64,000 bases of DNA from an uncultured Azospirillum sp. GTDB lineage: Bacteria > Pseudomonadota > Alphaproteobacteria > Azospirillales > Azospirillaceae. This document shows, piece after piece, positions 36,826 to 46,785 of the stretch (the first letter of the stretch is position 1; each line of letters starts with the position of its first letter). The notes beneath the pieces were generated by a model. The model ran no database searches, had not been told where the DNA came from, and worked only from the letters and a program-made list of their open reading frames with translations. Both the position numbers and the translations under genes were made by a program. The stretch is taken from positions 32,423 to 96,422 of the forward strand of contig NZ_CAMLJP010000008.1 in the NCBI RefSeq assembly GCF_946480385.1, given 5' to 3'.

Positions 36826-37218
36826 ATGGACGCTCACGACCTTTCGCTGGACGACAACCGCACGATCCAGGCCATCGGCATCCTCGCCGACGTGCTGGAC
36901 GGGGTGGAGGGACCGGGCGGTCTCGACACGGTGCTGGTGTCCAAGGCGCTGCGTCAGGTGATCGCAACCAAATCGCAGCCGGCCTTCGAATTCGCCTCCC
37001 GCGCCTTCAACACGCTGGAGCCGTCGGTCCGCCGCCAGGTGGCGGAAACCGCGGACGAGGCGGCGCACCATGCGGTCGAACTGCGCGGCCGGGTCGGCGG
37101 CTTCCTGTCCACCGCCCCGAAGAAGCCGGTTCCGCAAGGCCCGGTGGTCGGCCAGCAGCCGAACTTCATCACCGCGCTGAACCTGCGCTCCCGCCGCCGG
37201 CCCAACCAGCCGTCCTGA
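36826..37218 (+). CDS. Small conserved-looking hypothetical protein
   Basis: 130 residues; no family recognised. The first ~90 residues are amphipathic helices (NRTIQAIGILADVLDGVEG, LVSKALRQVIATKSQPAFEFASRAFNTLEP), followed by a short Pro-rich, basic tail. No signal peptide or membrane segment. GC content and codon use are back to the genome norm here, which marks the right edge of the island. The 284-base gap before it holds no gene I can support. It converges with the LysR gene that ends seven bases later. Confidence 0.65.
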   Translation: MDAHDLSLDDNRTIQAIGILADVLDGVEGPGGLDTVLVSKALRQVIATKSQPAFEFASRAFNTLEPSVRRQVAETADEAAHHAVELRGRVGGFLSTAPKKPVPQGPVVGQQPNFITALNLRSRRRPNQPS

Positions 37219-37224
37219 ACCTTA

Positions 37225-38160
37225 TCAGCCTTCCTCCGGCGACAGCGTGTCCAGCAGCGCGCAGTCCCAATAGGGGCGCGGGCCGAATCGCTGTACCAGG
37301 AAATCCACGAACACCCGCACCTTCGGCGACAGGTGGCGGTTCTGCGGATAGACCGCGTTGACCGCCATTTCCGAGGGGACGTAGCGGTGCATCACGCTGA
37401 CCAGCTCGCCGCGCGTCAGCGCCTGACCGCACAGGAAGGTCGGCGACACGATGAAGCCGACGCCGGCCATCGCCGCTTCGCGCAGCAGGTCGCCGTTGTT
37501 GCTGCGGATCGGCCCTGACACCCGCACGTTGCACGTTTCCCCGTCCACAATGAAGGGCCACAGGTCCGGGGTGGGGATGTTGGTGTAGATCAGGCAATTG
37601 TGATTGGCCAGGTCGTCTGGAGTCTCCGGCACGCCATGCTTCTGCAGATAGGCTGGGCTGGCGCACAGAGCCACCCGCGCGGGAGCCAGCCGCCGGGCGA
37701 TCAGCGAACTGTCGCGCAGCTTGCCGATGCGTACCGCCAGATCATAGCCCTCGTCGACCAGATCGACCGTGCGGTCGTTCAGGTCCATGTCGATCTCGAT
37801 GGCCGGATAACGCTCCAGGAACTCCGCCACCGCCGGGGCCAGATGCAGGATGCCGAAGCTGACCGGCGCGTTCAGCCGCAGCCGGCCACGCGGCGCGGCA
37901 TGCAGGTCGGCGACCGCCTGCTCCGCTTCCTCCAGATCGGCGAGGATGCGGGTGCAGCGCTCGTAATAGGCCTGCCCCACCTCGGTCAGGCTGAGCTTGC
38001 GGGTGGTGCGGTTCAGCAGCCGGGCGCCGAGCCGGTTCTCCAATTCGCCGATGCGGCGGGAGACCACCGATTTCGACAGGTTGAGCCGGTCGGCGGCGGC
38101 GGTGAAGCTCTTGGTGTCCACCACCTTGATGAAGGCGAGCATGTCGTCGAGGCGATCCAT
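37225..38160 (-). CDS. LysR-family transcriptional regulator
   Basis: 311 residues from MDRLDDMLAFIKVVDTKSFT, the typical start for the single-domain LysR group that includes DsdC/YhjC-like and quinone- or stress-responsive regulators. The helix-turn-helix (SFTAAADRLNLSKSVVSRRIGELENRLG) is followed by the effector domain (RGRLRLNAPVSFGILHLAPAVAEFL, DRTVDLVDEGYDLAVRIG). It is divergent from the wrbA-like gene across a 142-base gap, so it is a candidate regulator of that quinone reductase and the hydroquinone reductase that follows. The inducer is unknown. Confidence 0.88.
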   Translation of the reverse strand: MDRLDDMLAFIKVVDTKSFTAAADRLNLSKSVVSRRIGELENRLGARLLNRTTRKLSLTEVGQAYYERCTRILADLEEAEQAVADLHAAPRGRLRLNAPVSFGILHLAPAVAEFLERYPAIEIDMDLNDRTVDLVDEGYDLAVRIGKLRDSSLIARRLAPARVALCASPAYLQKHGVPETPDDLANHNCLIYTNIPTPDLWPFIVDGETCNVRVSGPIRSNNGDLLREAAMAGVGFIVSPTFLCGQALTRGELVSVMHRYVPSEMAVNAVYPQNRHLSPKVRVFVDFLVQRFGPRPYWDCALLDTLSPEEG

Positions 38161-38302
38161 GGCATTGTTGTACACCCGGAAACAATGAGGTGCCAAGATC
38201 CGGCAATACCGGAAAGGCCGTTGCGCCCTATGTTTGGTGTCACCCCGCGGCAATGACCGGCTGCGGCGGCCCGATTACGCAACGAAACAGGGAGTGACGG
38301 TG

Positions 38303-38905
38303 ATGGCGAAGGTTCTGGTCCTCTATTACAGCAGCTGGGGCCATGTGTCGGAGATGGCGCAGGCGGTGGCCGAGGGCGCCCGCTCCGTCGCCGGGACCGA
38401 GGTGGCGGTGAAGCGCGTGCCCGAACTGGTGCCGGAGGCCGTCCGCCAGTCCGCCCATTACAAGGACGAGAGCAACATCCCGGTCGCCACGGTGGACGAA
38501 CTGGCCCAATACGACGCCATCGTCATCGGCACGCCGACCCGCTACGGCAACATGACCTCGCAGATGAAGAACTTCCTCGACCAGACCGGCGGGCTGTGGG
38601 CCAAGGGCGCGCTCGTCGGCAAGGTCGGCGCGGCCTTCACCTCCACCGCCACCCAGCATGGCGGGCAGGAGAGCACGATCCTCAGCACCCACACCGTTCT
38701 GCTGCATCTGGGCCTGGTGATCGTCGGTCTGCCCTATTCCTTCCAGGGCCAGATGGGCGTTTCGGAAGTGATGGGCAACTCGCCCTACGGTGCCAGCACG
38801 ATCGCCGGCGGCGACGGCTCCCGCCGGCCGAGCGCGGTCGAATTGGACGGCGCCCGCTATCAGGGCCGCCATGTCGCTGAGATCGCGACCAAGCTGCACG
38901 GTTGA
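38303..38905 (+). CDS. wrbA: NAD(P)H:quinone oxidoreductase, WrbA type
   Basis: 200 residues, the WrbA length. The flavodoxin-like FMN site shows [40 protein letters not shown] and [14 protein letters not shown]. It reduces quinones by two electrons in the cytosol, which avoids semiquinone radicals. I chose the ATG at 38303 with GGGAG 8 bases upstream, giving [10 protein letters not shown]. It lies divergent to a LysR regulator and 36 bases ahead of a glutathionyl-hydroquinone reductase, so the group looks like a quinone-stress unit. Confidence 0.92.
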   Translation: MAKVLVLYYSSWGHVSEMAQAVAEGARSVAGTEVAVKRVPELVPEAVRQSAHYKDESNIPVATVDELAQYDAIVIGTPTRYGNMTSQMKNFLDQTGGLWAKGALVGKVGAAFTSTATQHGGQESTILSTHTVLLHLGLVIVGLPYSFQGQMGVSEVMGNSPYGASTIAGGDGSRRPSAVELDGARYQGRHVAEIATKLHG

Positions 38906-38941
38906 TGAACCGTCACAGACGCTGAAGAAGAGGAGGGAGCC

Positions 38942-39907
38942 GTGGGTCTGCTGATCGATGGACAGTGGCACGACCAGTGGTACGACACCAAGAAGACCGG
39001 CGGCGCGTTCGTCCGGACGGAGGCGCAGTTTCGCGACCGGGTGTCGGCCGACGGCTCCACCCCTTACCCGGCGGAGGCGGGGCGCTATCACCTGATGGTG
39101 TCACTGGCCTGCCCCTGGGCGCACCGCACCCTGATCTTCCGCAAGCTGAAGCGGCTGGACGGGGTGATCGGCGTCAGCGTCGTCGATCCGCTGATGCTGT
39201 CGGACGGCTGGACCTTCGTCGAACCGGAGCCGGTCACCGGCGCCCGCCGCCTGTACGAGGTCTATCTGCAGGCGAATCCCGGCTACAGCGGCCGGGTGAC
39301 GGTTCCGGTGCTGTGGGACAAGAAGACCGGGAGCATCGTGAACAACGAGTCGGCGGAGATCATCCGCATGCTCAACCGCGAGTTCGACGCCTTCACCGAC
39401 GTCCGCACCGACTTCTGCCCGCCGGAGTTGGTGGAGGAGATCGACCGCGTCAACGCCTTCGTCTACGACGCCATCAACAACGGCGTCTACAAGGCCGGTT
39501 TCGCCACGTCGCAGGACAAGTACGAGGCCGCCTTCGACGCGCTGTTCGCTGCGCTGGACGGTATTGACGCCAAGCTGGCGACCCGGCGCTGGCTGGCCGG
39601 CAACCGCCTGACCGAGGCGGATTGGCGCCTGTTCACCACGCTGGTGCGCTTCGACGCCGTCTATGTCGGGCATTTCAAGTGCAACAAGCGGCGGATCGCC
39701 GACTATCCGCACCTGTCCGGCTATCTGCGCGACCTCTATCAGGTGCCGGGCGTGGCGGAGACGGTGAATTTCGACCACATCAAGCGCCATTACTATGGCA
39801 GCCACGCCACCATCAACCCGACCGGCATCGTGCCGAAGGGGCCGGAACTGGACCTCGACGCCCCGCACGGCCGTGGCGACCTCGGGCCGGATCCGTTGGA
39901 GTCGTAA
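38942..39907 (+). CDS. Glutathionyl-hydroquinone reductase (GST xi class)
   Basis: 321 residues, starting at a GTG behind a strong GGAGG. The thioredoxin-like N-half has the catalytic Cys57 in LACPWAHRTLIFRKLK, and IVNNESAEIIRMLNREFDAF is the typical glutathione-site block. The C-terminal helical domain ends RWLAGNRLTEADWRLFTTLVRFD, the GST xi (YqjG/PcpF) pattern. It removes glutathione from glutathionyl-hydroquinones. Pairing with WrbA upstream supports a role in quinone detoxification. Confidence 0.92.
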   Translation: MGLLIDGQWHDQWYDTKKTGGAFVRTEAQFRDRVSADGSTPYPAEAGRYHLMVSLACPWAHRTLIFRKLKRLDGVIGVSVVDPLMLSDGWTFVEPEPVTGARRLYEVYLQANPGYSGRVTVPVLWDKKTGSIVNNESAEIIRMLNREFDAFTDVRTDFCPPELVEEIDRVNAFVYDAINNGVYKAGFATSQDKYEAAFDALFAALDGIDAKLATRRWLAGNRLTEADWRLFTTLVRFDAVYVGHFKCNKRRIADYPHLSGYLRDLYQVPGVAETVNFDHIKRHYYGSHATINPTGIVPKGPELDLDAPHGRGDLGPDPLES

Positions 39908-39969
39908 CGGATCGCGTCCCCGGCGGTTGTCGATAAGAGAACGACAACCGCATGAAGGGGATTCGTCCG

Positions 39970-40341
39970 ATGCGTACAGTCATCCTGGCGGCCGCGGCCG
40001 TCCTGGCCCTCTCGTCGCCGGCGCTGGCCCAGACCGGCCAGTCGCAGAATGGCCAATCCCAAGGAGGATGGGGCGGGGCGCTCGACCAGCTGAACCGCAC
40101 CGTCAATCCCGACAGCTACTCGCAGGACCGCAATGGCCGGACGGGCGACGAGCGCGACGTGAATCGAGATGGCCGCCGCTACGAAGGATCGTCCGGCAAC
40201 CGCCGCGGCAATGCCTACGGCGACTATTCCGACCGCGATTTGCGCAACCAGTATGAACGGCTGAGCGAGGAACAACGCCAGATCCGGCAGAACCGCCGCG
40301 CCATCGAAGACGAGATGGACCGTCGCGGTATCAGCCGTTAA
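39970..40341 (+). CDS. Small secreted Gln/Arg-rich protein
   Basis: 123 residues from MRTVILAAAAVLALSSPALAQ, a textbook signal peptide cleaved after about residue 21; an ATG six codons earlier is possible. The mature part is hydrophilic, rich in Gln, Asn, Arg and Tyr, and ends in a short coiled helix (NQYERLSEEQRQIRQNRRAIEDEMDRR). It should be periplasmic. No family recognised. Confidence 0.72.
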   Translation: MRTVILAAAAVLALSSPALAQTGQSQNGQSQGGWGGALDQLNRTVNPDSYSQDRNGRTGDERDVNRDGRRYEGSSGNRRGNAYGDYSDRDLRNQYERLSEEQRQIRQNRRAIEDEMDRRGISR

Positions 40342-40363
40342 ATCGAATCAAGGGAAAACACCG

Positions 40364-40738
40364 TCAGGGCTTGTGGCAGCGGGCCATGTCTTCCGGGTTG
40401 CCCATCGCCTCGCACTGGAAGCCGTTGGAGAATTTGAAGCGCAGCGGGCCGGTCTTGCGGACGCTGACCACCGGCTTCTTGCCCGCATCCTGGAATTCCA
40501 CCCAGGCGGAGCTGTCGAAGCGGGTCTGCAGCCCGTTGCTCAGCTGCACGCGGCCCTGACGGTCCTTGATGACCTGGATCCCGGTGTTGAACAGCAGGTT
40601 GGGGCCGTCGGCCTTCGCCGACAGGCCGTTGGTGCAGTTCACCCCCTCCGGCTTGACCGCGACGCATTCGAAGGGATGCGGCTGGCCGGCGGTGAGGACC
40701 ATGGCATAGACGGCGATTTCCAGGACATTCATCGGCAT
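40364..40738 (-). CDS. Small hypothetical protein
   Basis: 124 residues, no family recognised. After a short hydrophobic start (MPMNVLEIAVYAMVLTAG) it is beta-rich with four cysteines (FECVAVKPEGVNCTNG, FQCEAMGNPEDMARC). Paired cysteines suggest an exported or redox-active protein, but the N-terminus is not a clean signal peptide. It converges on the small secreted protein gene and is divergent from the phosphatase gene. Confidence 0.6.
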   Translation of the reverse strand: MPMNVLEIAVYAMVLTAGQPHPFECVAVKPEGVNCTNGLSAKADGPNLLFNTGIQVIKDRQGRVQLSNGLQTRFDSSAWVEFQDAGKKPVVSVRKTGPLRFKFSNGFQCEAMGNPEDMARCHKP

Positions 40739-40963
40739 GGGCGTGCACCAGCGGGAAGGCGGCGGGTCCTGTCCGTCTTACAGACCATCTGGTTACGAAA
40801 GAGATAATGTCGCGCCTGCGGTCGAATCTTGCGCCTGAACACGGGACGGAGCCCTCATCCGAATTCCTGGGCCGACCGGCGCCTGGACTTGCGCGCCCGG
40901 GACCGGTAGAAGCGGTGGCAAAGGCCAAGTGCTTCTTCAGCCACAGGGGGCGGGCGCATACCC

Positions 40964-42958
40964 ATGACGTTCCAACAGCGTTTGATCCTGCTGGTCACCG
41001 GTCTGGTGCTGCTGGCGATCGCGGCGGTCACCACGACGATGGCCCTGACGACGCGCGCCGCCCTGACCGAGCGGATCGAGGCGGAGGCGCGGCTGACAGC
41101 CGGCCTGCTCGCGCGCGGGGCCGCCCAGGCCCGCGACATCCCGCAGGAGGTCGACGCCCTGCTGTCCGAACGGCTGCTGTCGGAAGCGACGCTGACCGCC
41201 CATCTGGTGGCGATGGCGGAGGCGGCGAAGCAGTCGCCGCGCGCCATCAACGACCGGCTGAAGCAGATCGCCGAAGCCGGCGGCCCGGACGAGATGTGGA
41301 TCACCGACAACCGCGGCCGGGCCTATCTGCACAATCTCGCCGGTCCCGACCCGGTCTTCGGCCAGGATGCCAAGGGCGGGCCGCGCCATGGCGCCTATGC
41401 CGGCCTGCTGAACCGCTCCCCCGCTTCGGTGGTTTCCGAACCGGCGATGGAGAACGGCCGGCTGATGAAGTTCGCCGGCGTGACCGGCGTCGACAAGCCG
41501 CGCATCGTCCAGGTCGGCGCAGACGTGCGGCGCCTTGCCGACATCGTGCGCAACGCCGGCATCGACGGTCTGATCGACGGGCTGCTCGCCACCCGCGCGG
41601 TGGAGGGGGCATGGCTGCTCGATCGCGACGGCCGGGTGCTGGCCCGCGGGGCGGTGATGGGCGACGGGGCCGGCGGCCCGCTGTCCGACGCCGACACGGC
41701 GGCGGCGAAGGCGGTGGTGCCGGGCGGCGATGTGGCGATCCGCGTGTCCGGCAACAGCATGCTGGCGCTGGCGCCGATCCGCTATGCCGCCCCCACCACC
41801 GCTGCCGGTTCGGTGGCGGGCGTGCCGATGGTCGCCGTGGTGCGGGTTCCCTATACGGAGCCGGGGGCGATGCTGAGCCGCCAGCTGAAGATCGGTGCCC
41901 TGGTCGGCGTCTTCGTGCTGGCGCTGGGCGTCTATGCCTGCGTGCGCTTCGCCCGCGACCAGATGGCGCCGGTGGAGCGGCTGAGCGAGGCGGTCAAGGC
42001 GGTGGAGGCCGGCCGCTTCAACCCCTTCACCCTGAACGAGGCCGCCGACCGTGACGACGAGTTCGGCCGCCTGTCCCGCGTCTTCCGCCGCATGGCGATG
42101 GAGGCGAGCGCGCGCGAGGAGACTCTCGACGCTCAGCTGGTGTTGCGCGGGGCGGAGCTGGAGACCAAGACGGAAAAGCTGGCCGCCGCCGAACAGCTGA
42201 TCGAGGAGGAGCAGCGCGCCGCCCGCGACGTGCAGTCCAACCTGCTGCCCCGCCAGCTGCCGGTCGGCCGCGACAGCCAGTTCTACGGCATGCTGCTGGC
42301 CGGCCACACCGTCAGCGGCGACTTCTATGACGTGATCGAACTGGACGAGCGGCACAGCCTGCTGGTCACCGCCGGCGTATCCGGCGGCGGCGTGCCGGCG
42401 GCCTTCCTGATGCTGATGGTGCGCGGCGCCATCCGCGAAGCTGCCCGCCCCGGTGTCGGTCCGGCGGCAATCCTGACCCATGCGAACGAGCGGCTGTGCG
42501 GCGAAAGCCCCTTCAACGGCTTTGCCTCCGTCTTCGTCGCCATCTATGACCGTGTCGCCGGCACGCTGGTCCATGCCGCCGCCGGCCATCGCGGCGCCTG
42601 CCGCGTCACCGCCGACGGCGGGGTGGAGTTCCTGACCGCCACCGGCGGTCCGGCGCTGGGCGTCCGCCGCGGCGCACCTTATGCCGAAGCGGTGGTGACG
42701 CTGAACCAGGACGAGACGCTGTTCCTGTGCACCGACGGCGTGCTGCGCTCCATCGACGGCCAGCGCGAGCCCTTTGGTGAGGAACGCCTTGCCGCCGCCC
42801 TGGCCCACAGCCGCGGCATGTCCGCCCGCGACCGCACCGAACTGGTGCTGCGCAGCGTGCAGTCCCATGTGGGCGCGGACGGCCTGATCGCCGGCGATCT
42901 GGTCTGCCTGGTCATGCGCCGCCTGCTGCCGGTGGCGGAGACGGCGGAGGCGGTTTGA
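40964..42958 (+). CDS. HAMP-domain SpoIIE-type (PP2C-like) serine phosphatase, membrane sensor
   Basis: 664 residues. A transmembrane segment at about 7-29, a periplasmic sensor region of about 270 residues (MWITDNRGRAYLHNLAG, VEGAWLLDRDGRVLARG; Cache-like), a second transmembrane segment (about 306-326, LVGVFVLALGVYACVRF) and a HAMP domain. A short coiled coil (LETKTEKLAAAEQLIEEEQ) leads to a SpoIIE/PP2C domain (about 425-650; ARDVQSNLLPRQLP, HTVSGDFYDVIEL, TLFLCTDGVLRSIDGQ, GEERLAAAL). It should dephosphorylate a partner-switch protein such as an anti-sigma antagonist. No antagonist or anti-sigma gene is in the window. It converges on the topoisomerase gene. Confidence 0.88.
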   Translation: MTFQQRLILLVTGLVLLAIAAVTTTMALTTRAALTERIEAEARLTAGLLARGAAQARDIPQEVDALLSERLLSEATLTAHLVAMAEAAKQSPRAINDRLKQIAEAGGPDEMWITDNRGRAYLHNLAGPDPVFGQDAKGGPRHGAYAGLLNRSPASVVSEPAMENGRLMKFAGVTGVDKPRIVQVGADVRRLADIVRNAGIDGLIDGLLATRAVEGAWLLDRDGRVLARGAVMGDGAGGPLSDADTAAAKAVVPGGDVAIRVSGNSMLALAPIRYAAPTTAAGSVAGVPMVAVVRVPYTEPGAMLSRQLKIGALVGVFVLALGVYACVRFARDQMAPVERLSEAVKAVEAGRFNPFTLNEAADRDDEFGRLSRVFRRMAMEASAREETLDAQLVLRGAELETKTEKLAAAEQLIEEEQRAARDVQSNLLPRQLPVGRDSQFYGMLLAGHTVSGDFYDVIELDERHSLLVTAGVSGGGVPAAFLMLMVRGAIREAARPGVGPAAILTHANERLCGESPFNGFASVFVAIYDRVAGTLVHAAAGHRGACRVTADGGVEFLTATGGPALGVRRGAPYAEAVVTLNQDETLFLCTDGVLRSIDGQREPFGEERLAAALAHSRGMSARDRTELVLRSVQSHVGADGLIAGDLVCLVMRRLLPVAETAEAV

Positions 42959-42976
42959 GGGGCGTGAGTCCGCCTC

Positions 42977-44101
42977 CTACCGCTTCTCCCGCGCCCGAGA
43001 CGCCGTCTCCCGCTCCAGCCTTTCGCGCAGGAAGGCCAGCACAGCGGCCTCCTCGCCAGTGAGGCCCGCCAGTTCGTCGCGCAGTTCCGCCTCGACCTCC
43101 CGCTTCAGCGACTCCAGCAGGTCGCCTTCCAGATAGGCGTCCAGCACCTCGGGGTGGACGTAGCTCTTGCGGCAGACGCTGGGGGTGTTGCCCAGGCGGG
43201 TGGCGACCTGCTCGATGGCGCGGGTAACGTTGCGCTTGGCGGCGCTGGCGCTGTCGAAGGTTTCGAACTCCCGCAGCGCCATGGCGGCCAGCACCGTGCC
43301 GGCCCAGGTGCGGAAGTCCTTCGCGGTGAAATCGGTGCCGGTCGCCTCGCGCAGATAGGCGTTGACGTCGCCGGAGGTCACCGCGTGGCGCTGGCCATCG
43401 GCATCGAGATACTGGAACAGCTCGTCGCCCGGCACGTCGCGGCAGGCGGCGACGACGCGCGCCAGCCGGCGGTCGCGCAGTGAGACGTTCCATTCCTTGC
43501 CCGACTTGCCCTTGAAGGAGAAGCGGACCTCCGACCCGTCGATCTCGGTGTGGCCGTCGCGCAGCGTGGTCAGGCCGTAGCTCTTGTTCTCGCGGGCATA
43601 GCTCTCGTTGCCGACGCGGATCAGCGTGGTTTCCAGCAGCCGGACCACGGCGGCCAGCACCTTTTCCCGCGGCAGACCGCGGTGGCCGAGGTCGGCGTTC
43701 ACCCGCTCGCGCAGATGCGGCAGGGCGCGGCAGAAATCCAGCATGCGGCCGAACTTGGTGCCCTCGCGCAGTTCGGTCCAGCGGCGGTGGTAGCGGTACT
43801 GCTTGCGCCCCTTGGCGTCGCGGCCGGTCGCCTGCAGATGGCCGTCGGGGTCGGGGCAGATCCAGACGTCGCGGTAGGCGGGCGGGATCGCCAGCTTCCG
43901 GATGCGCGCCAGCGTGTCCTCCTCCGTCACCTGCGCCCCGTCGGGCCACAGGAAGCGGAAGCCCTTGCCGTAACGCCGCCGTCGGATGCCGGGCATCTCG
44001 TCGGAGCTGTAGGTCAGCCCGGCGCAGGCGGCTTCCTGCTCGGGCGAGGGGGCATCCGCATTGGAGGGGACCAAATCGGGTGGGGGGAGGGTGCTGTCCA
44101 T
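42977..44101 (-). CDS. DNA topoisomerase IB
   Basis: 374 residues, the compact bacterial/poxvirus-type enzyme. GIRRRRYGKGFRF and IPPAYRDVWICPDPDGHLQATGRDAKGRKQYRYH form the N-domain; TLIRVGNESYARENKSYGLTTLR and KDFRTWAGTVLAA are catalytic-domain blocks with the Arg/Lys/Arg residues; the nucleophile Tyr314 is in CRKSYVHPEVL. It relaxes supercoils by a 3'-phosphotyrosine nick without ATP. The start (MDSTLPPPD) gives a variable N-terminal tail of about 25 residues. Stand-alone gene. Confidence 0.93.
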   Translation of the reverse strand: MDSTLPPPDLVPSNADAPSPEQEAACAGLTYSSDEMPGIRRRRYGKGFRFLWPDGAQVTEEDTLARIRKLAIPPAYRDVWICPDPDGHLQATGRDAKGRKQYRYHRRWTELREGTKFGRMLDFCRALPHLRERVNADLGHRGLPREKVLAAVVRLLETTLIRVGNESYARENKSYGLTTLRDGHTEIDGSEVRFSFKGKSGKEWNVSLRDRRLARVVAACRDVPGDELFQYLDADGQRHAVTSGDVNAYLREATGTDFTAKDFRTWAGTVLAAMALREFETFDSASAAKRNVTRAIEQVATRLGNTPSVCRKSYVHPEVLDAYLEGDLLESLKREVEAELRDELAGLTGEEAAVLAFLRERLERETASRAREKR

Positions 44102-44218
44102 ACGGCCAACAACGGCCAGCGCCGCAAATGGTTGCCGTTACCTCCTTCGGAGAGGGTTTCTTCGCAGTTGCAAAAACCCTATCCTTGCCTCTTTGGATTC
44201 CGATTGGAGCGCCTGAGC

Positions 44219-44548
44219 ATGGACCGCAAGCCGGACGAGACGACGCTGACCGCCCATCTGCCGAACCTGGAAATCCAGATCCGCCACCGCGAGGCCGGCG
44301 ACGACGGGGCGGAGGTGATCGCCATCCAGTTCCGCGCCACCCCGTCCTTCGACGCCATGGCCAAGCTGCTGGCCCCCAGCCTGATGACCCCGCTGCTGCT
44401 GGCCGGCCCCGTCGGCGGGAAGCCGGGCGCAAACCCGATGGCAGCGGCAGCCGGCATGGCCGAACTGTGGATGGCGCCGATGCGCCTGTGGAGCGAGATG
44501 GTGCGGCAGGCCTGGGCGCCCTGGGTTCAGATGGGCCAGCGCCGCTAA
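44219..44548 (+). CDS. Small conserved-looking hypothetical protein
   Basis: 109 residues. No named family recognised. The first half is an alternating strand region (LEIQIRHREAGDDGAEVIAIQFRATPSFDAMAKLL), the second a Pro/Ala-rich segment and a Trp-rich helix (AELWMAPMRLWSEMVRQAWAPWVQ). A phasin-like or membrane-surface role is conceivable from the helix, but there is no direct support. ATG at 44219 follows GGAG. It converges on hemF. Confidence 0.6.
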   Translation: MDRKPDETTLTAHLPNLEIQIRHREAGDDGAEVIAIQFRATPSFDAMAKLLAPSLMTPLLLAGPVGGKPGANPMAAAAGMAELWMAPMRLWSEMVRQAWAPWVQMGQRR

Positions 44549-44563
44549 GTCAGCGCCGTTAAA

Positions 44564-45439
44564 TCACGGCCACTTCACCTCGGGCGGCAGGCTCATCAGG
44601 ATCGCCTCGGTGTTGCCGCCGGTCTTCAGGCCGAAGGTGGTGCCGCGGTCGTAGAGCAGGTTGAACTCGACGTACCGTCCGCGGCGGATCAGCTGGTGCT
44701 CGCGCTGCTCGGCGGTCCAGGGGCGGTTCATGTGCCGGCGGACCAGGGCGACGTAGGTGTCGAGGAAGGCGGTGCCGACATCGCGGGTGAAGGCGAAATC
44801 GGCCTCCCAGTCGCCCGACTCGAGGTTGTCGAAGAAGATGCCGCCGACGCCGCGCGCCTCGTCTCGGTGGGGCAGGTAGAAATAGCGGTCGCACCACTCC
44901 TTGTAGCGCGGGTAATAGTCCGGGTCGTGGCGGTCGCAGGCGGCGCGCAGGCCGGCGTGGAAGTCGGCGGTGTCCCGGTCGTCCGGGATCATCGGCGTCA
45001 GGTCGGCGCCGCCGCCGAACCAGCCCTTGCTCGTCACGATGTGGCGCGTGTTCATGTGCGTCGCCGGCACCAGCGGCGAGCGCATGTGCGCCACCAGGCT
45101 GATCCCCGCCGCCCAGAACGCGCCGGTCTCGGCCGCGCCGGGGATGTTGGCGCGGAATTCCGGGCTGAAGGTGCCGTGGACGGTCGAGATGTTGACCCCG
45201 ACCTTCTCGAACACCCGGCCCTTCATCACCGACATGGTGCCGCCGCCGCCCTCGCCGCCGCCATGGTCGGGGCGGGCCCAGCTCTTGCGCTCGAACCGGC
45301 CGGGGGGCAGGTCGGCGTGGGTGCCGGTCAACTCGTCCTCCAGCGTCTCGAAGGCGGCACAGATGCGGTCGCGCAACTCCTGGAACCAGGCGGCGGCGTG
45401 GGCCTTGCGGTCTTCGATGATGCTGGCGTCGACTGTCAT
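44564..45439 (-). CDS. hemF: Oxygen-dependent coproporphyrinogen III oxidase
   Basis: 291 residues, the normal length. [81 protein letters not shown] and [34 protein letters not shown] are the HemF signatures. It converts coproporphyrinogen III to protoporphyrinogen IX with O2, in the cytosol. Its ATG overlaps the trmL stop by four bases, so the two are read as one operon. Confidence 0.96.
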   Translation of the reverse strand: MTVDASIIEDRKAHAAAWFQELRDRICAAFETLEDELTGTHADLPPGRFERKSWARPDHGGGEGGGGTMSVMKGRVFEKVGVNISTVHGTFSPEFRANIPGAAETGAFWAAGISLVAHMRSPLVPATHMNTRHIVTSKGWFGGGADLTPMIPDDRDTADFHAGLRAACDRHDPDYYPRYKEWCDRYFYLPHRDEARGVGGIFFDNLESGDWEADFAFTRDVGTAFLDTYVALVRRHMNRPWTAEQREHQLIRRGRYVEFNLLYDRGTTFGLKTGGNTEAILMSLPPEVKWP

Positions 45440-45948
45440 GGCGTTTCCGGCGCTGCAGGAGTGTATGCGACGAATGCGGCAGTCTGCCGCAAGGCCTCAC
45501 CCAACACCATCGCCGCGCTGACCGCAACGTTCAAGGAGCGGGCGGGCGGCACCATCGGGATCACCAGCCGGGCGTCGGCGGCGTCATGCACCTCGTCGGG
45601 CACCCCGGCGCTCTCGCGGCCGACCAGGATGCGGTCGCCGGGGGCGAAGCGGAAGTCGGTGTAGGGAATCGCCGCCCGCGTGGTCAGCAGCACCAGTCGC
45701 CCGGTCTGCGGCGCTGCGCGGTACGCGGACCACGAGCTGTGGCGTACCCAGTCGAGATGGTCCAGATAGTCCATCCCGGCGCGCCGCAACCGGCGGTCAT
45801 CCAGCACGAAGCCGCAGGGTTCGATCAGGTCGAGCGCGACGCCGAGCCCAGCCGCGAGTCGCATCAGGGTCCCGGCGTTCTGCGGAATGTCGGGTTCGAA
45901 CAGCACAAGACGCAACGCGGGCCTTGCTTCGAAGTGTTTGTTTTGCAT
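45436..45948 (-). CDS. trmL: tRNA (cytidine(34)-2'-O)-methyltransferase
   Basis: 170 residues from [37 protein letters not shown]-class motifs: [44 protein letters not shown] and [19 protein letters not shown], the trefoil-knot SAM site. It methylates the wobble base of Leu tRNAs. A longer frame exists upstream but the extra sequence has no family match. Overlaps hemF by four bases. Confidence 0.92.
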   Translation of the reverse strand: MQNKHFEARPALRLVLFEPDIPQNAGTLMRLAAGLGVALDLIEPCGFVLDDRRLRRAGMDYLDHLDWVRHSSWSAYRAAPQTGRLVLLTTRAAIPYTDFRFAPGDRILVGRESAGVPDEVHDAADARLVIPMVPPARSLNVAVSAAMVLGEALRQTAAFVAYTPAAPETP

Positions 45949-46187
45949 ACAAATGTTCTTGCTCTTCGCACACGCGACAAATTGTCCCCCGGCCAAGGAC
46001 TTTTCAAGATGTCGACGCGACGGTATACCGCAGGTCTGAATCCGGAGATACCCACTCCGGAGGGACGCGGCATGCCTGAGGGTTTTCCTTCCGGCGGGCG
46101 GGCTAACCGCGTCTTGCTGTATTACGGTCCATCGGTCGTCCGGCGCGGGCAAAGGGCGTCGGGCATGCCTTGAGGAGAAACAGGCTT

Positions 46188-46757
46188 ATGGCTCAGACCA
46201 CGCATCCGCCCGGGACGGGTGGCCACGCGGCCTCCGGCGGCGAGGGGGGTTCCCGCCGCGATTTTCTGTATCTTGCCACCGGTGCGGTCGGCGTCGTCGG
46301 GGCGGCCTCGGCGGCTTGGCCCTTCATCGACAGCCTGAACCCGGCGGCCGACACCCTGGCGCTCGCCTCCATCGACGTCGATCTGGCCCCCGTGGCCGTC
46401 GGCCAGGCGATCACGGTCACCTGGCGCGGAAAGCCTGTCTTTGTCCGCCACCGCACCGCCGAAGAGATCGAGTCCGCCAAGGACGTCAATCTGAACGACC
46501 TGCGCGATCCGGTTGCCGACGATGCCCGCGTGAAGAAGCCGGAATGGCTGATCGTCATCGGCATCTGCACGCATCTGGGCTGTGTGCCGCTCGGGCAGAA
46601 GGTCACCGATCCGCGCGGCGACTATGGCGGGTGGTTCTGCCCCTGCCACGGCTCGCACTACGACACCGCTGGGCGCATCCGCAAGGGCCCGGCCCCCGCC
46701 AACCTTGTCCTTCCGACGTACGCCTTCACCGGCGATACCAAGATCCGGCTCGGTTAA
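46188..46757 (+). CDS. petA: Ubiquinol-cytochrome c reductase Rieske iron-sulfur subunit
   Basis: 189 residues from [11 protein letters not shown], behind GAGGAG. The Tat-type anchor [26 protein letters not shown] is kept. 2Fe-2S ligands Cys127/His129 (CTHLGC) and Cys151/His154 (CPCHGSHYD), with Cys132 and Cys153 for the disulfide. Part of complex bc1, which oxidises ubiquinol and passes electrons to cytochrome c. First gene of petABC. Confidence 0.97.
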   Translation: MAQTTHPPGTGGHAASGGEGGSRRDFLYLATGAVGVVGAASAAWPFIDSLNPAADTLALASIDVDLAPVAVGQAITVTWRGKPVFVRHRTAEEIESAKDVNLNDLRDPVADDARVKKPEWLIVIGICTHLGCVPLGQKVTDPRGDYGGWFCPCHGSHYDTAGRIRKGPAPANLVLPTYAFTGDTKIRLG

Positions 46758-46785
46758 GCGGCCCAACGGTTCTGGAGACCCCGAG

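Noticed and set aside
31826..36826. The island as a classical integrated element with att sites and integrase
   Set aside because: No integrase, transposase, tRNA or flanking direct repeat could be found; only composition supports transfer.
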